64,000 nt of DNA, from positions 3,118,665 to 3,182,664 of the forward strand of contig NZ_KZ454944.1 of assembly GCF_002797415.1 (NCBI RefSeq), given 5' to 3'. The notes under the pieces are model-generated. The model ran no database searches. It saw nothing but the letters and a program-made list of their open reading frames with translations, and was not told where the DNA came from. Shown piece after piece: positions 8,569 through 17,996 of the stretch. The DNA comes from Bacillus alkalisoli (lineage in GTDB: Bacteria > Bacillota > Bacilli > Bacillales > Bacillaceae_I). The position numbers were made by a program, and so were the translations under genes. Positions within the stretch are counted from its first letter, which is position 1. Each line of letters starts with the position of its first letter.

Positions 8569-9948
8569 TTGAATAACAACCTTCATGAAAATACTCCCCT
8601 ATTAAAGCAAGTTCAAATTATTTTAGCTCTTTCTATCCCTGCTATTATCGAGAATTTTTTCCAAACGGTGATTGGTTTTGTAGATACCTTTTTCTTATCC
8701 AAAATTGGATTAGCTGAAGTATCAGCTGTAGGAATAACCAATGCAATTTTATTAGTTTATTTTGCAATATTTATGTCCATTGGAGTTGCAGCTAATATTT
8801 TTATCGCAAAATATACTGGAGCAAATGATACAATCAAAACTAAAAAATATGCACAACAAGCAATTTTATTATCTATTATTGTAGGTTTGTTTTTTGGAAT
8901 ATTCACTCTGTTATTTGCGTCACCTATATTAAAATTAATGGGAGCAGATGATCATGTTCTCTCGCTTGGTACTATCTATTTTCAAATTGTAGCTATTCCT
9001 TCCATACTTATATCCTTAATGTTTGTCTTAAGTAGTATACTTAGAGGTACGGGTGATACAAAAACACCGATGAAAGTAAGCATTTGGATTAATGTCATAC
9101 ACATTTTCCTGGATTATATTTTTATTTTTGGCTTTTTATTTATTCCAAGCATGGGGATTATAGGTGCCGCAATTGCTACAGTTATTGTAAGGCTGATTGG
9201 TGTTCTATTATTGTGGAATCATTTAAGAAAATCGGAAACAAAAATTGTAATTTTTAATAAGAATGATTGGCAGCCTAACAAAGAAATTCAGATTAGCCTT
9301 TTAACAATGGGAGGTCCTGCTGCTGCTGAACGATTGGTTATGAGAATTGGTCAAGTTTTATATTTTGGCTTTATTATACAACTTGGAACTAATACTTTTG
9401 CAGCTCATCAGATCGCTGGAAGTATTGAAGTCTTTTCCTATATGATTGGCTATGGTTTTGCAACTGCTGCAACTATATTGATTGCCCAACATATAGGGGC
9501 TGGACAGTATATGCAAGCAAAACAGGTTGGCTTTATAATTACTTTCCTCTCCATGATAACTATGACTATTATAGGGATCATATTATTCCTTTCAGCAGGA
9601 TGGCTAGGACAGTTGTTTACAAATGATTTGCAAGTTATAAGTGAGATACGTATAGCCCTACAAATTGATGCATTCATTCAACCTTTGTTGGCCGTAGTAC
9701 TAGTTCTTACAGGCGTTTTCCAAGGTGGTGGAAATACAAAATATCCTATGTATATCACTACTATTGGAATATGGGCTATCCGGACAATAGGTGTATATGT
9801 GTTAGGTATTTCATTAGGGTGGGGTATTGCAGGTGTATGGATTGCGATTGGTTTAGATAACTTCTTTCGAGCACTTTTATTATGGAGAAGGTTTACGAAA
9901 GATGAGTGGATGGATTCATCTTTTGAACAAAAACAAGAAAGCACATAA
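8569..9948 (+). CDS. MATE-family multidrug/cation exporter
   Basis: 459 residues with 12 predicted membrane segments in two halves, as expected for MATE (NorM/DinF-like) exporters. Family landmarks are the N-terminal SIPAIIENFFQTVIGFVDT segment and the ILRGTGDTKTP stretch near residue 165, echoed by FQGGGNTKYP in the second half. Such proteins export cationic compounds using Na+ or H+. The start is TTG at 8569, with AAAGGAGATG upstream. It is monocistronic and ends at a strong hairpin. The CsoR-like operator in its promoter suggests copper-responsive expression, which is unusual for this family. Confidence 0.9.
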   Translation: MNNNLHENTPLLKQVQIILALSIPAIIENFFQTVIGFVDTFFLSKIGLAEVSAVGITNAILLVYFAIFMSIGVAANIFIAKYTGANDTIKTKKYAQQAILLSIIVGLFFGIFTLLFASPILKLMGADDHVLSLGTIYFQIVAIPSILISLMFVLSSILRGTGDTKTPMKVSIWINVIHIFLDYIFIFGFLFIPSMGIIGAAIATVIVRLIGVLLLWNHLRKSETKIVIFNKNDWQPNKEIQISLLTMGGPAAAERLVMRIGQVLYFGFIIQLGTNTFAAHQIAGSIEVFSYMIGYGFATAATILIAQHIGAGQYMQAKQVGFIITFLSMITMTIIGIILFLSAGWLGQLFTNDLQVISEIRIALQIDAFIQPLLAVVLVLTGVFQGGGNTKYPMYITTIGIWAIRTIGVYVLGISLGWGIAGVWIAIGLDNFFRALLLWRRFTKDEWMDSSFEQKQEST

Positions 9949-9971
9949 AGATTTCAAACTCTTAAACTAGC

Positions 9972-10013
9972 AAAAGAGAAGAAAAATGATAAAATCCTTT
10001 TTCTTCTCTTTTT
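9972..10013. terminator. Bidirectional terminator between MATE and the ABC operon
   Basis: AAAAGAGAAGAAAAA pairs with TTTTTCTTCTCTTTT over an 11-nt loop, with T-runs available on both strands. It separates convergent genes. Confidence 0.8.
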
Positions 10014-10033
10014 ATTATAAGTTACAAGAATCA

Positions 10034-11050
10034 TTATAAAGATACTGGATATTTCTGTTCATTAATATCGATGTGACAGTGACATGATACATAATGGTGA
10101 TTTTCAATAATCTCTAATTCTGGAGCATGAGAATGACACGATGTTTCTTGGTGTGGACATCTACTTACAAATGGACATCCTTGATGTACGATGGTTGCAT
10201 CAACTTCCCCATCTAGAATAATACTTTCTTTATTTTCGATAAAATAGTTCAAATCAGCCACTACGGAAACCAATGCCTTTGTATATGGATGGGATGGATT
10301 ATTAATTATTTTCTTGGTTGGACCAATTTCCACTACCTTTCCTTGATACATAACAGCTATTCGATCGCACATATAACTTGCAGTTGCTAAATCATGTGTA
10401 ATAAACATCATCGTTAGCCCCATTTTTTTCTTCAGAGAAAGTAGAGCATTTAATATTCCTGCTCTAACGGAAACATCTAACATAGAGGTTGGTTCATCTG
10501 CAGCAATAAATAAAGGTTCTAAGATGATAGCCCTTGCAATAGCCACACGTTGCCGTTGTCCCCCACTTAATTGGTGGGGATAACGATAAATAAAATCTTC
10601 TGCAGGTTTTAAATCAATAGCTTCTACCGCTGCTTTCACTTTACTTACTTTATCATCATTGGCAAGTTCCTTCTCATGTGCATTCAATGGCTCCATTATT
10701 ATATCCAAAATCCTCATACCAGGATTTAATGTATCATATGGATCTTGGAATATCATTTGCATTTTTTTTCGCATTTTATTAGTCTGGGAATCGCTTAATT
10801 CACTTAAGTTAGTTCCATCAAAAATAATATCTCCACTTGTTTCTTTCATTAGCCTCATAATCATGCGAGCAGTAGTTGTTTTACCACATCCACTCTCTCC
10901 GATAATACCTAGAATTTCACCTTTGTTTATTTCTAAATTCACATTATTTACTGCATGTACATTGGTAATTTTACGATTAAAAATCGAACCAGATTTTTTT
11001 GTAAATGTCTTTTTTAAGTTCTTTATTTGAATTAATACATCTGCACTCAT
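10034..11050 (-). CDS. Peptide ABC transporter ATP-binding protein (DppF/OppF type)
   Basis: 338 residues. Walker A GESGCGKTT (51-59), signature LSGGQ (161-165) and Walker B (about 180-187, with DEPTS) are intact. The C-terminal oligopeptide extension carries the Cys cluster CPFVSRC...C seen in Opp/Dpp ATPases. It powers import together with the other ATPase of the operon. Its start overlaps the upstream gene by 4 nt (ATGA). It is the last gene of the transporter operon. The exact substrate (dipeptide, oligopeptide or nickel-chelate) cannot be told from sequence. Confidence 0.92.
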   Translation of the reverse strand: MSADVLIQIKNLKKTFTKKSGSIFNRKITNVHAVNNVNLEINKGEILGIIGESGCGKTTTARMIMRLMKETSGDIIFDGTNLSELSDSQTNKMRKKMQMIFQDPYDTLNPGMRILDIIMEPLNAHEKELANDDKVSKVKAAVEAIDLKPAEDFIYRYPHQLSGGQRQRVAIARAIILEPLFIAADEPTSMLDVSVRAGILNALLSLKKKMGLTMMFITHDLATASYMCDRIAVMYQGKVVEIGPTKKIINNPSHPYTKALVSVVADLNYFIENKESIILDGEVDATIVHQGCPFVSRCPHQETSCHSHAPELEIIENHHYVSCHCHIDINEQKYPVSL

Positions 11051-12015
11051 TTACTATCACTCTCCTCTAAAAAACAAGCAGTATAGTGGCCTTTTTTAAC
11101 CTCCTTAATCACTGGTACTTCTTGTTTACACCGATCCATAGCATGTTGACATCTAGGATGAAACCTACAACCTTGAGGTGGATTAATAAGGTTAGGAACA
11201 CTACCAGGAATCGAGATTACTTGTTTATCCGGATGAGCTAGATCCGGTGTTGCATTCATTAACCCCTTTGAGTACGGGTGTCTTGGATCTTCTAAAATAT
11301 CTTTTGTACTTGACCACTCTATTATTTTCCCGGCATACATGATGGCGATTCGATCACAAATTGCAGTTACCATCGGTAAATCATGTGAAATCAAAATAAC
11401 AGAAAGGTCAAGCGTTCTTTGTAACTTTTTAATAAGAGCAATAACTTGTGCTTGTGTTAGTACGTCGAGTCCAGTAGTTGATTCGTCAGAGATTACTAGT
11501 TTTGGGTTACATGATAATGCCATCGCAATTGCGACCCTTTGCTTCATGCCTCCACTAAATTCATGGGGGTAACTCTTCCAACGTTCCCCATCAATTCCAA
11601 CAAGTTCCAAAAGGTCCTTCGTCCTCTTCAAAGCTTCTTTTCTTGATATTTTTACATGAAGTAAGATTGACTCAATTATTTGGTCCCCAACTGTATAAAC
11701 AGGATTTAAAGCATTCATAGCACTTTGAGGAATTACGGATATTTCCTTCCATCTTCTATCCTCTAATTCTTTATCTGTAGCCGATATTAAATCTTTTCCA
11801 TCTAATATCGCTCTGCCACTTACTACTTTCCCAGGGTACTCAATTAAACGTAAAATGGACTGTGCTACTGTTGTTTTTCCACAACCAGACTCTCCGATTA
11901 ATCCTAACATTTCCCCTTTTTTAACGGAAAAAGATACATCTTCTACTGCCTTAGCAATCCCTTTATCTGTTTTAAAATAAGTAGATAAATTTTCGACTGT
12001 TAACACATCACTCAT
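11047..12015 (-). CDS. Peptide ABC transporter ATP-binding protein (DppD/OppD type)
   Basis: 322 residues. Walker A GESGCGKTT (41-49), signature FSGGM (153-157) and Walker B with DEST (about 170-178) are present. Like its partner it ends in an oligopeptide-type extension with RFHPRCQHA and further Cys residues. It is two nucleotides downstream of the permease stop and overlaps the next ATPase by 4 nt, so the pair should be made in equal amounts. Confidence 0.92.
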   Translation of the reverse strand: MSDVLTVENLSTYFKTDKGIAKAVEDVSFSVKKGEMLGLIGESGCGKTTVAQSILRLIEYPGKVVSGRAILDGKDLISATDKELEDRRWKEISVIPQSAMNALNPVYTVGDQIIESILLHVKISRKEALKRTKDLLELVGIDGERWKSYPHEFSGGMKQRVAIAMALSCNPKLVISDESTTGLDVLTQAQVIALIKKLQRTLDLSVILISHDLPMVTAICDRIAIMYAGKIIEWSSTKDILEDPRHPYSKGLMNATPDLAHPDKQVISIPGSVPNLINPPQGCRFHPRCQHAMDRCKQEVPVIKEVKKGHYTACFLEESDSK

Positions 12016-12017
12016 AT

Positions 12018-12875
12018 TTACCTTCCTTTCCGTAACCTAGGGTTTAGTATTTCTTCCATCGAGTAACCAGTAAAGGCAAAGCCAATTACCACTGTTGTTA
12101 TTAATATTCCTGGAGGAAGAATCCACCATATCCATGCATCCGTTAGAAACGCCCCTCTAGCTTGAGCATAATATAGTACTGTTCCCCAGCTTTTACTTAG
12201 TGGGTCACCTAAACCAAGAAAACTTAAGGAAGCTTCAATTAAAATTGCAGAACTTGCCGCTAGGACAAATTGGGATAAAGCGATTGGAACAACCCCAGGT
12301 AGGATATGTCGAGACATAATGACTCGAACTTTAGTGCCTATTGATTTAGCTGCCTCTACATACCCCTTTGTCTTGAGTGTCAAAACTTGAGAGCGAATAA
12401 CCCTAGCTGGACTTGCCCACGATAGTACAGCAATAACAAAAATTATGTTCCAAAAGCTTGGTCCTATAAACGCTGCTAATAGAATCATCAATGGTAAAAA
12501 TGGAATTACTAAAACCAAATCTACTAGTCTCATTAAAATTGAATCTACTCTCCCACCATAGTACCCTGCAACAATTCCTACTAACAGCCCCATTCCAATG
12601 GATAATACAGAAGCTAAAACACCTATTAATAATGAAATTCGTGTTCCATATATCAATTCACTAAAAATATCTTGGCCGACATCATTTGTTCCTAGCAAAA
12701 ATTCACTATTTGGTTTCATGAAAGGTGAACCAACACGTTCACTAGGGTCAAATGGAGCTAAAATAGGAGCTGCCAATGCTATAAATAGAATAATTACAAG
12801 TATTCCTACACCGATTAATCCTAAATTATTGGTACTAAAAATTTGCCAATAATGTTGCATTTTATGCTTATCCAT
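12018..12875 (-). CDS. Peptide ABC transporter permease (DppC/OppC type)
   Basis: 285 residues with six membrane segments and the EAA-type loop (about EAAKSIGTKVRVIMSRHILP) that docks on the ATPase. ATG at 12875 is chosen because GGGGAGA precedes it. A longer frame to 12947 runs into the upstream permease. The gene overlaps the upstream permease stop by 8 nt. It pairs with the DppB-like gene to form the transmembrane channel. Confidence 0.9.
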   Translation of the reverse strand: MDKHKMQHYWQIFSTNNLGLIGVGILVIILFIALAAPILAPFDPSERVGSPFMKPNSEFLLGTNDVGQDIFSELIYGTRISLLIGVLASVLSIGMGLLVGIVAGYYGGRVDSILMRLVDLVLVIPFLPLMILLAAFIGPSFWNIIFVIAVLSWASPARVIRSQVLTLKTKGYVEAAKSIGTKVRVIMSRHILPGVVPIALSQFVLAASSAILIEASLSFLGLGDPLSKSWGTVLYYAQARGAFLTDAWIWWILPPGILITTVVIGFAFTGYSMEEILNPRLRKGR

Positions 12876-13845
12876 TGTTTCTCCCCACTTTCGGATCCAA
12901 TAATGGATATAGAATATCTGCCAAGAAATTTGCAATGACAACTGCAAACGTAATAATTAAAAATGTTGCTTGTATTAATGGATAATCTCTACTTATTACT
13001 GATTCAAACATTAAGCGACCTAAACCTGGATATGCAAAGACTGTTTCTATAACAGTAGCTCCACCAAGCAAAAATCCTAAACTCAACATAAATACAGTCG
13101 CTACCGGTAATAACGCGTTCCGCATCGCATGCTTATATTTTATAACTCTTTCTTTTAGCCCCTTGGCTTTTGCCATCATAATATAATCTTCTCCAAGAAC
13201 ATTTAGCATCGAATATCTCATAATCATAAATGTATTAGTAACAGATATTAATACTAGTGTCAGTAAAGGGAGGGCAAGGTGCTGAGATACATCTTTAATT
13301 CTTTCCCAACCAGTATAGTTAGCCCATGCTGTTTCGCCACCAAAAACAGGAAACCAACCTAGCTTCGCTGCAAAAATAGAAACAAGAATCATTCCAACCC
13401 AAAAAGAAGGCATTGCACTTAAAAACATCATGAAGGATAAAATATTAACATCTGTTTTAGTTCCACGTTTCCATGCAGATATTGCTCCAATCATAACACC
13501 AAGGATAGTAGAAATTACTAAGCTAAGACCTGCTAATAGTAATGTCCAAGGTATTCGCTCTTTAATTAAATCTACAATAGGCTGTTTCTTTTGAAAGGAA
13601 TATCCGAAATCACCTGAGAAAATGCTTTTAACGTATGTGACATATTGTTGACTGAGTGACCCATTTAAGCCATGTTTCTCCAAAATGGCTTCTCTTTCTG
13701 CAGTTGTTAAGAATGCAACCTCTTCACCAGCAAGGAAAATTAGTGGGTCACCTGGCATTAATCTCGGCAGTAAGAAGTTTAATGTCAACATTAAAAATAT
13801 AACTAGACTATATTGAACAACCTTACCAGTTAGAAACTTGGACAA
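12868..13845 (-). CDS. Peptide ABC transporter permease (DppB/OppB type)
   Basis: 325 residues with six membrane segments, the conserved N-terminal RLMPGDP motif of DppB/OppB and an EAA loop (AKAKGLKERVIKYKHAMRNA). It lies about 100 bp downstream of the binding-protein gene, across a terminator hairpin that probably lowers permease output relative to the binding protein. AGGGAGA sits ahead of the ATG. Confidence 0.9.
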   Translation of the reverse strand: MSKFLTGKVVQYSLVIFLMLTLNFLLPRLMPGDPLIFLAGEEVAFLTTAEREAILEKHGLNGSLSQQYVTYVKSIFSGDFGYSFQKKQPIVDLIKERIPWTLLLAGLSLVISTILGVMIGAISAWKRGTKTDVNILSFMMFLSAMPSFWVGMILVSIFAAKLGWFPVFGGETAWANYTGWERIKDVSQHLALPLLTLVLISVTNTFMIMRYSMLNVLGEDYIMMAKAKGLKERVIKYKHAMRNALLPVATVFMLSLGFLLGGATVIETVFAYPGLGRLMFESVISRDYPLIQATFLIITFAVVIANFLADILYPLLDPKVGRNNG

Positions 13846-13888
13846 TGGTCTCCCTCCTTGTGCTAATTTACAAATTAATACGATTATA

Positions 13889-13938
13889 AAAACTCTCGTA
13901 AAAGATTCGACTAAATATAGTCTTTTACAAGAGTTTTA
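13889..13938 (-). terminator. Partial terminator between binding protein and permeases
   Basis: AAAACTCTCGTAAAAGA pairs with TCTTTTACAAGAGTTTT (16 of 17 positions). In minus orientation the stem ends in a U-rich tract. Such intra-operon terminators commonly allow high binding-protein and lower permease expression. Confidence 0.75.
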
Positions 13939-13946
13939 ATATTTTC

Positions 13947-15746
13947 CTAAGCTGATTTATCTCTTGATCCAGATCTTTTCTTTATATAAAACCCAGAAGC
14001 AGCGATAACAATAACAAATCCTAAAAGAATAAATAGTTTGTTATTAGAGTTAGAACCTTTTTCTTTTATGTCTGTATCATTCTTTTCCTTTTGATCGGTA
14101 TTTTTAGGTGTTTCTTTGTTTGATGAACCTGGTACTTCTTTTTCGTCCCCAGTTGTGATAAACGATAGCTTGTGTATTATTCCCTTGCCTGCTTGGAATG
14201 TATATCCATCATAAATATTTGGGTTATATGCATTAATAACATCGTTGAAAAATAGTGTCGCGATTGGAAAATCGTCTGCTACTAGAAGCTGCATTTCATG
14301 AATTATTTTTTCTCTTTCTACCGGGTCAATTTCTTCTTTTAATTTTGTTGCTAAATTATCAAACTCTAAATTAGAATAGGCACCTAGGTTTAATGAGCCC
14401 AGGCTAAGATCTGAATGAAATAAATCTATCATCCTATCAGGTGTTAACTGTACTGGAGCAGACCACCCAAACATACCTAAATCAAAGTCTCTTCCTTGAG
14501 TTACATCAAAACTCGGCCACATGCGTTCAACAGCTGTTTCATTATCCATTGCTCGAACTTTCACGTTAATGCCGATTGCCGTTAACCATTCTGTAATTAT
14601 TTCTCCTGTTCTAACTCTGACAGGGTTATTAGAAGGAACAATGGAAAATAACTCTATCTTTTCACCATTTTGATCTTCACGGAACCCATCACCATCTCTA
14701 TCTACGAATCCAGCTTCTTCTAGTAATTGCTTTGCTTTATCCACATCAGTTTTATAAGGTGTAACTTCATTATTAAAAAATAGTGAAGCTGGATGAATCC
14801 AACCAGGACTGGCTACTTGACCATAACCTAATAGGACTGTATCTACTAAATATTGTGGATCAATCGCATATTTTATCGCCTGTCTAAAAGCTGTTTCCGA
14901 CATAGGGTACTCAGAAGCGTTGATATGGAATAAAGTAGAACTGAAGCCAGGTCCTGTTACTACCTTAATGTTCGGATTACTTTCAAACTGTTCGACTAAT
15001 TCAGGTGTAAGACTAGGTGCAATAGCGTCAAGTTGATTCCCTCTTAACGCAGTAAACATTGCTGTAGTATCTGCAATAATAGGAAATATAATTTCGTTAA
15101 TTGTAGGCTTTCCTTTATGATATCCAGGGTTAGCCTTTACTTTTATAAACTGATCAGATCTATGCTCTACAAATACATATGGACCACTACCTATTGATTG
15201 ATTACTTTCTTCATCAGGGTTAGTAATTTCACTCCAAATATGCTTTGGAAGAATTGGTACGTCTGATAAAGGCCCGACAACAAAGTTTGGATCCGGTTGA
15301 CTTAAAACAAAAGTTAAACTTGTTGCATCATGTACTTCTATTTTTTCTACAACTCTTAATGGGTTTGTAAAGCGCGCCTTAGGATACTCTGTGAAATACT
15401 CAACAGTAAACTTAATATCTTCGGCTGTTAATAGTTCTCCATCATGCCATTTAATATTTTCATTCAAGATAAAATCATAGGTTAATGCATCTTCACTGAT
15501 TTTATATTCCTTTACAAGCCAAGGTTGAGGTAATAGTTCTTCATCTAAATGAAACATCGTATCATATACAAGTTGCATCATATCAAGTCCTGGATAACCA
15601 GTGTTATACGTATAAGGATTAATTGTGAATTCATCTCGAGAAATACCAATTTTTAAAGAATCAACAATGTCTTCTTGACCATAAGCTTCTCGAACAGGAG
15701 TTAACATTAAAAGAAATATAAGCATTATGATTAAACTATTCTTCAT
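13947..15746 (-). CDS. Peptide-binding protein (SBP family 5) with a C-terminal membrane anchor
   Basis: 599 residues. A signal peptide (about 1-23) ends in EAYG and has no lipobox Cys. The SBP family 5 body spans about 30-535 (landmarks KWHDGELLTAEDIKFTVEYF, SIGSGPYVFVEH). A polar Lys/Asp/Asn linker follows (about 540-570), then a membrane helix (about 572-590) and a KKRSGSRDKSA tail. The protein is therefore held to the membrane by its C-terminus instead of by lipid, which is unusual for Firmicutes. It lies 79 bp downstream of the PIG-L-like gene in the same orientation. Confidence 0.9.
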   Translation of the reverse strand: MKNSLIIMLIFLLMLTPVREAYGQEDIVDSLKIGISRDEFTINPYTYNTGYPGLDMMQLVYDTMFHLDEELLPQPWLVKEYKISEDALTYDFILNENIKWHDGELLTAEDIKFTVEYFTEYPKARFTNPLRVVEKIEVHDATSLTFVLSQPDPNFVVGPLSDVPILPKHIWSEITNPDEESNQSIGSGPYVFVEHRSDQFIKVKANPGYHKGKPTINEIIFPIIADTTAMFTALRGNQLDAIAPSLTPELVEQFESNPNIKVVTGPGFSSTLFHINASEYPMSETAFRQAIKYAIDPQYLVDTVLLGYGQVASPGWIHPASLFFNNEVTPYKTDVDKAKQLLEEAGFVDRDGDGFREDQNGEKIELFSIVPSNNPVRVRTGEIITEWLTAIGINVKVRAMDNETAVERMWPSFDVTQGRDFDLGMFGWSAPVQLTPDRMIDLFHSDLSLGSLNLGAYSNLEFDNLATKLKEEIDPVEREKIIHEMQLLVADDFPIATLFFNDVINAYNPNIYDGYTFQAGKGIIHKLSFITTGDEKEVPGSSNKETPKNTDQKEKNDTDIKEKGSNSNNKLFILLGFVIVIAASGFYIKKRSGSRDKSA

Positions 15747-15825
15747 TCCCCCAACCTCCTAATAATTTCACTATAAAAATAATAAACTTAAAAAACTACT
15801 TATTTATGATGTTTTGTCTTAATCA

Positions 15826-16575
15826 TTATTCGACTAACTCCTGTAAATGAAAGTTCCCTTCTCTTCTAAACGCTTCTGCAAGAGCGAAGTGACCATGTGT
15901 TGCTAGCCCATGGTAAACATGAACAGCCATATCTAGAGCTTTATGTACAGCTCTACCTTTTTGGTAATGGCTTTCAAGTTTTGCAAAGCCAGGAACTAAT
16001 ACTTCAGCCGCGGTAGGATCTAATGCTCTTTCAAAATGTTGACCACTAAATTCCATTTGGCTTTCTAAAACGTCCATAGCTTTTACTTTCTTATCCCAAA
16101 CGGAAGAAATGTCAACGACTGTATTTGGATGGTGTGGTGTCATGTAGTAAATAGTAGGAATAGGATGTGGTTTTAAATCTGCCATCTCGTCTAAAGCGAA
16201 ATCTCTACTTGCCAATGCAATTGCTTCTAGAATTAAAATCATAGCGGGGCGCCTGTCTGGATCTAAATCATGGAAGGAATGTTCTGGATCTTGCGTAATG
16301 ATAATATCTGGTTTGATTTCTCTAATCACTCTCACTAGTTTTTTCTTTGATTCTACACTATTGTCCACATGACCTGATTGAAAATTAGAAAATTGCATCT
16401 TTACACCAAGTACTTCAGCAGCCTTAGTTACTTGTGGTTGACTAGTTTCTCTACAAAGCATCATGGACGCAAACGACTCTCCACCATTTTCTACGTTTTT
16501 CGCAAGTGCACCTCCACACTCCACTACCTCCATACCATATACACCGAGTAATAACAGTCTTTTACCTTTCCCCAT
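15826..16575 (-). CDS. PIG-L-like protein lacking the zinc site
   Basis: 249 residues with the PIG-L/LmbE fold pattern: an N-terminal strand, a GG helix, IKPDIIITQDP, and the PTIYYMTPHHP region. In active members the first strand ends in AHPDDE. Here it reads VYGMEVVE (about residues 12-19), so the zinc ligands His and Asp and the general-base Asp are gone. The second motif, usually HPDH, reads LDPDRR. It is probably not a normal N-acetyl deacetylase. It heads the peptide ABC operon, with AGGAGGG ahead of its ATG, so it may bind or process the transported ligand in another way. Confidence 0.75.
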   Translation of the reverse strand: MGKGKRLLLLGVYGMEVVECGGALAKNVENGGESFASMMLCRETSQPQVTKAAEVLGVKMQFSNFQSGHVDNSVESKKKLVRVIREIKPDIIITQDPEHSFHDLDPDRRPAMILILEAIALASRDFALDEMADLKPHPIPTIYYMTPHHPNTVVDISSVWDKKVKAMDVLESQMEFSGQHFERALDPTAAEVLVPGFAKLESHYQKGRAVHKALDMAVHVYHGLATHGHFALAEAFRREGNFHLQELVE

Positions 16576-16842
16576 TTACATTCCCTCCTGTTTTTTAACG
16601 ATTTTACATTACCCCCCTATAGTATATAGTGGGTTGTTGTCTTAATGATAATCAAAATATTCTGAATTGTAAATACTATTTTTCACTAAAAATTCACAAA
16701 GTAATATTACATATCTTTTTTTTTGATATTTTAGTATATTTATATAATAACTTCGATCTATATGATAATAAAACCTCTCTTTTTCCTTCTATATACTAAT
16801 ATTCTTCTATTACTATACTTTTTCACTAAAATTCCCATCTAC

Positions 16843-16860
16843 ATACGTTATAGGGGTATA
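16843..16860 (+). promoter_or_regulatory. Candidate CsoR operator upstream of the cupredoxin gene
   Basis: ATACGTTATAGGGGTATA matches 13 of 17 positions of the ATACCCTACGGGGGTAT-type CsoR site. A TTGACA hexamer lies about 50 bp further on (16911-16916). A weaker look-alike, TACCCCCCTATAGTATA, lies at about 16609-16625. Otherwise the 16576-16956 gap is AT-rich, with no gene except an upstream extension of the next frame. Confidence 0.45.
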
Positions 16861-16956
16861 TTTTCAATAACACTAATATTTTTTTCTTGTAAATTTATAT
16901 GGAATGGCTTGACATACTTGTACATATTATTTGTACAAACGAGAGGAGGACTTGAT

Positions 16957-17898
16957 TTGATACTTTTTATTATAACTATTTTTTCCATATTATCATTCCT
17001 AGTATTATTAACCTCATACATGACATTCTTGTATAGAAAACAAATCCAATCCATGACGGGTATGATGACTGCAATGGGGGTAGGAATGACTGTCAGTTTG
17101 ACTATTGGGGTATTACTAGGGGGGTATTTACAAAGTGAACTCGTTACCGCAACTATATTATCAATGGGAATAGGAATACTTACTGGATTACTAGTTGGAT
17201 TTCCAATAAGTCTATTAGCAGTATTAGATGGAATATTAGCTGGTGTAATGGGTGGAATGATGGGGGCAATGTTAGGGGTCATGATCTCGTTAGATGAAAC
17301 AATATTACTCGTTAAACTGTTGTTATGCATTACAGTAATAGTATCATTTATTTGCATTCAACTATTTCCGAGAGTAAAAAAAGAAACCGAGTACGCTTCC
17401 ATAAAGTGGTTTATTAAACCTTTATTAGTATTTATATTTTTCATCTCACTTTTTATAGGAATAGACCAAATTAACGTTTCATCAGAAAATACTAGCCAAG
17501 AACATGCAAATCACCTTAATAAAAATTCAAGTTCTAGCGAAGCTAAAACAATTGAAATTATTACATCGAATAATAAATACTCCCCAACTAAATTAGTTTT
17601 AACAAAGGCGGAAACTATAGAAATAAAACTAATTAATAGTGATGATGTTGAGCATGATTTTGAAATTTCCAATTTTCCACATAAAAAAGAATTCGAAAAC
17701 ACGGAACTTAATCACAACCATAATAGTCACGCCCACCATTCTCAAGTAAATAATAACGAATTTTTTCATCTTCATGTACAGCCAAACAGCACTTCAAATG
17801 TTACTTTAACACCTTTAGAAAAAGGGAATTATGAATTTTATTGTACAATTCCTGGACATAAAGAAGCAGGAATGGTTGGCATACTAGTTGTAAATTAA
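16957..17898 (+). CDS. Membrane-anchored cupredoxin fused to a 4-TM GMMGAMLG-type domain
   Basis: 313 residues. TTG at 16957 is chosen because AGGAGG lies 7 nt upstream and because the paralogue at 27832 starts at the equivalent place. The open frame from 16762 would add 65 residues. The N-terminal half has four membrane segments with a Met/Gly-rich MGGMMGAMLG stretch, and one further helix leads outside. The C-terminal domain is a cupredoxin with copper ligands His233, Cys296, His301 and Met306 (C-x4-H-x4-M). A His/Asn-rich insert (HNHNSHAHH) lies within it. It would bind copper at the outer membrane face, in line with the CsoR-like site upstream. Confidence 0.8.
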   Translation: MILFIITIFSILSFLVLLTSYMTFLYRKQIQSMTGMMTAMGVGMTVSLTIGVLLGGYLQSELVTATILSMGIGILTGLLVGFPISLLAVLDGILAGVMGGMMGAMLGVMISLDETILLVKLLLCITVIVSFICIQLFPRVKKETEYASIKWFIKPLLVFIFFISLFIGIDQINVSSENTSQEHANHLNKNSSSSEAKTIEIITSNNKYSPTKLVLTKAETIEIKLINSDDVEHDFEISNFPHKKEFENTELNHNHNSHAHHSQVNNNEFFHLHVQPNSTSNVTLTPLEKGNYEFYCTIPGHKEAGMVGILVVN

Positions 17899-17953
17899 TA
17901 TACCTTTACATTTCCTTAATCAGCTTTCCTTTTAAATTAGATATTTCCATTAA

Positions 17954-17987
17954 AAAAGGTTCACGTTAAATAGAACGTGAACCTTTT
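17954..17987. terminator. Bidirectional terminator
   Basis: AAAAGGTTCACGTT pairs perfectly with AACGTGAACCTTTT across a 6-nt loop, with A/T runs on both sides. It lies between the convergent genes ending at 17898 and 17997. Confidence 0.85.
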
Positions 17988-17996
17988 GTTACACAA

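Noticed and set aside
17115-17130. GGGGGGTAT as another CsoR operator
   Set aside because: It lies inside the coding Gly-Gly-Tyr stretch of the cupredoxin gene, with no paired half-site or promoter.
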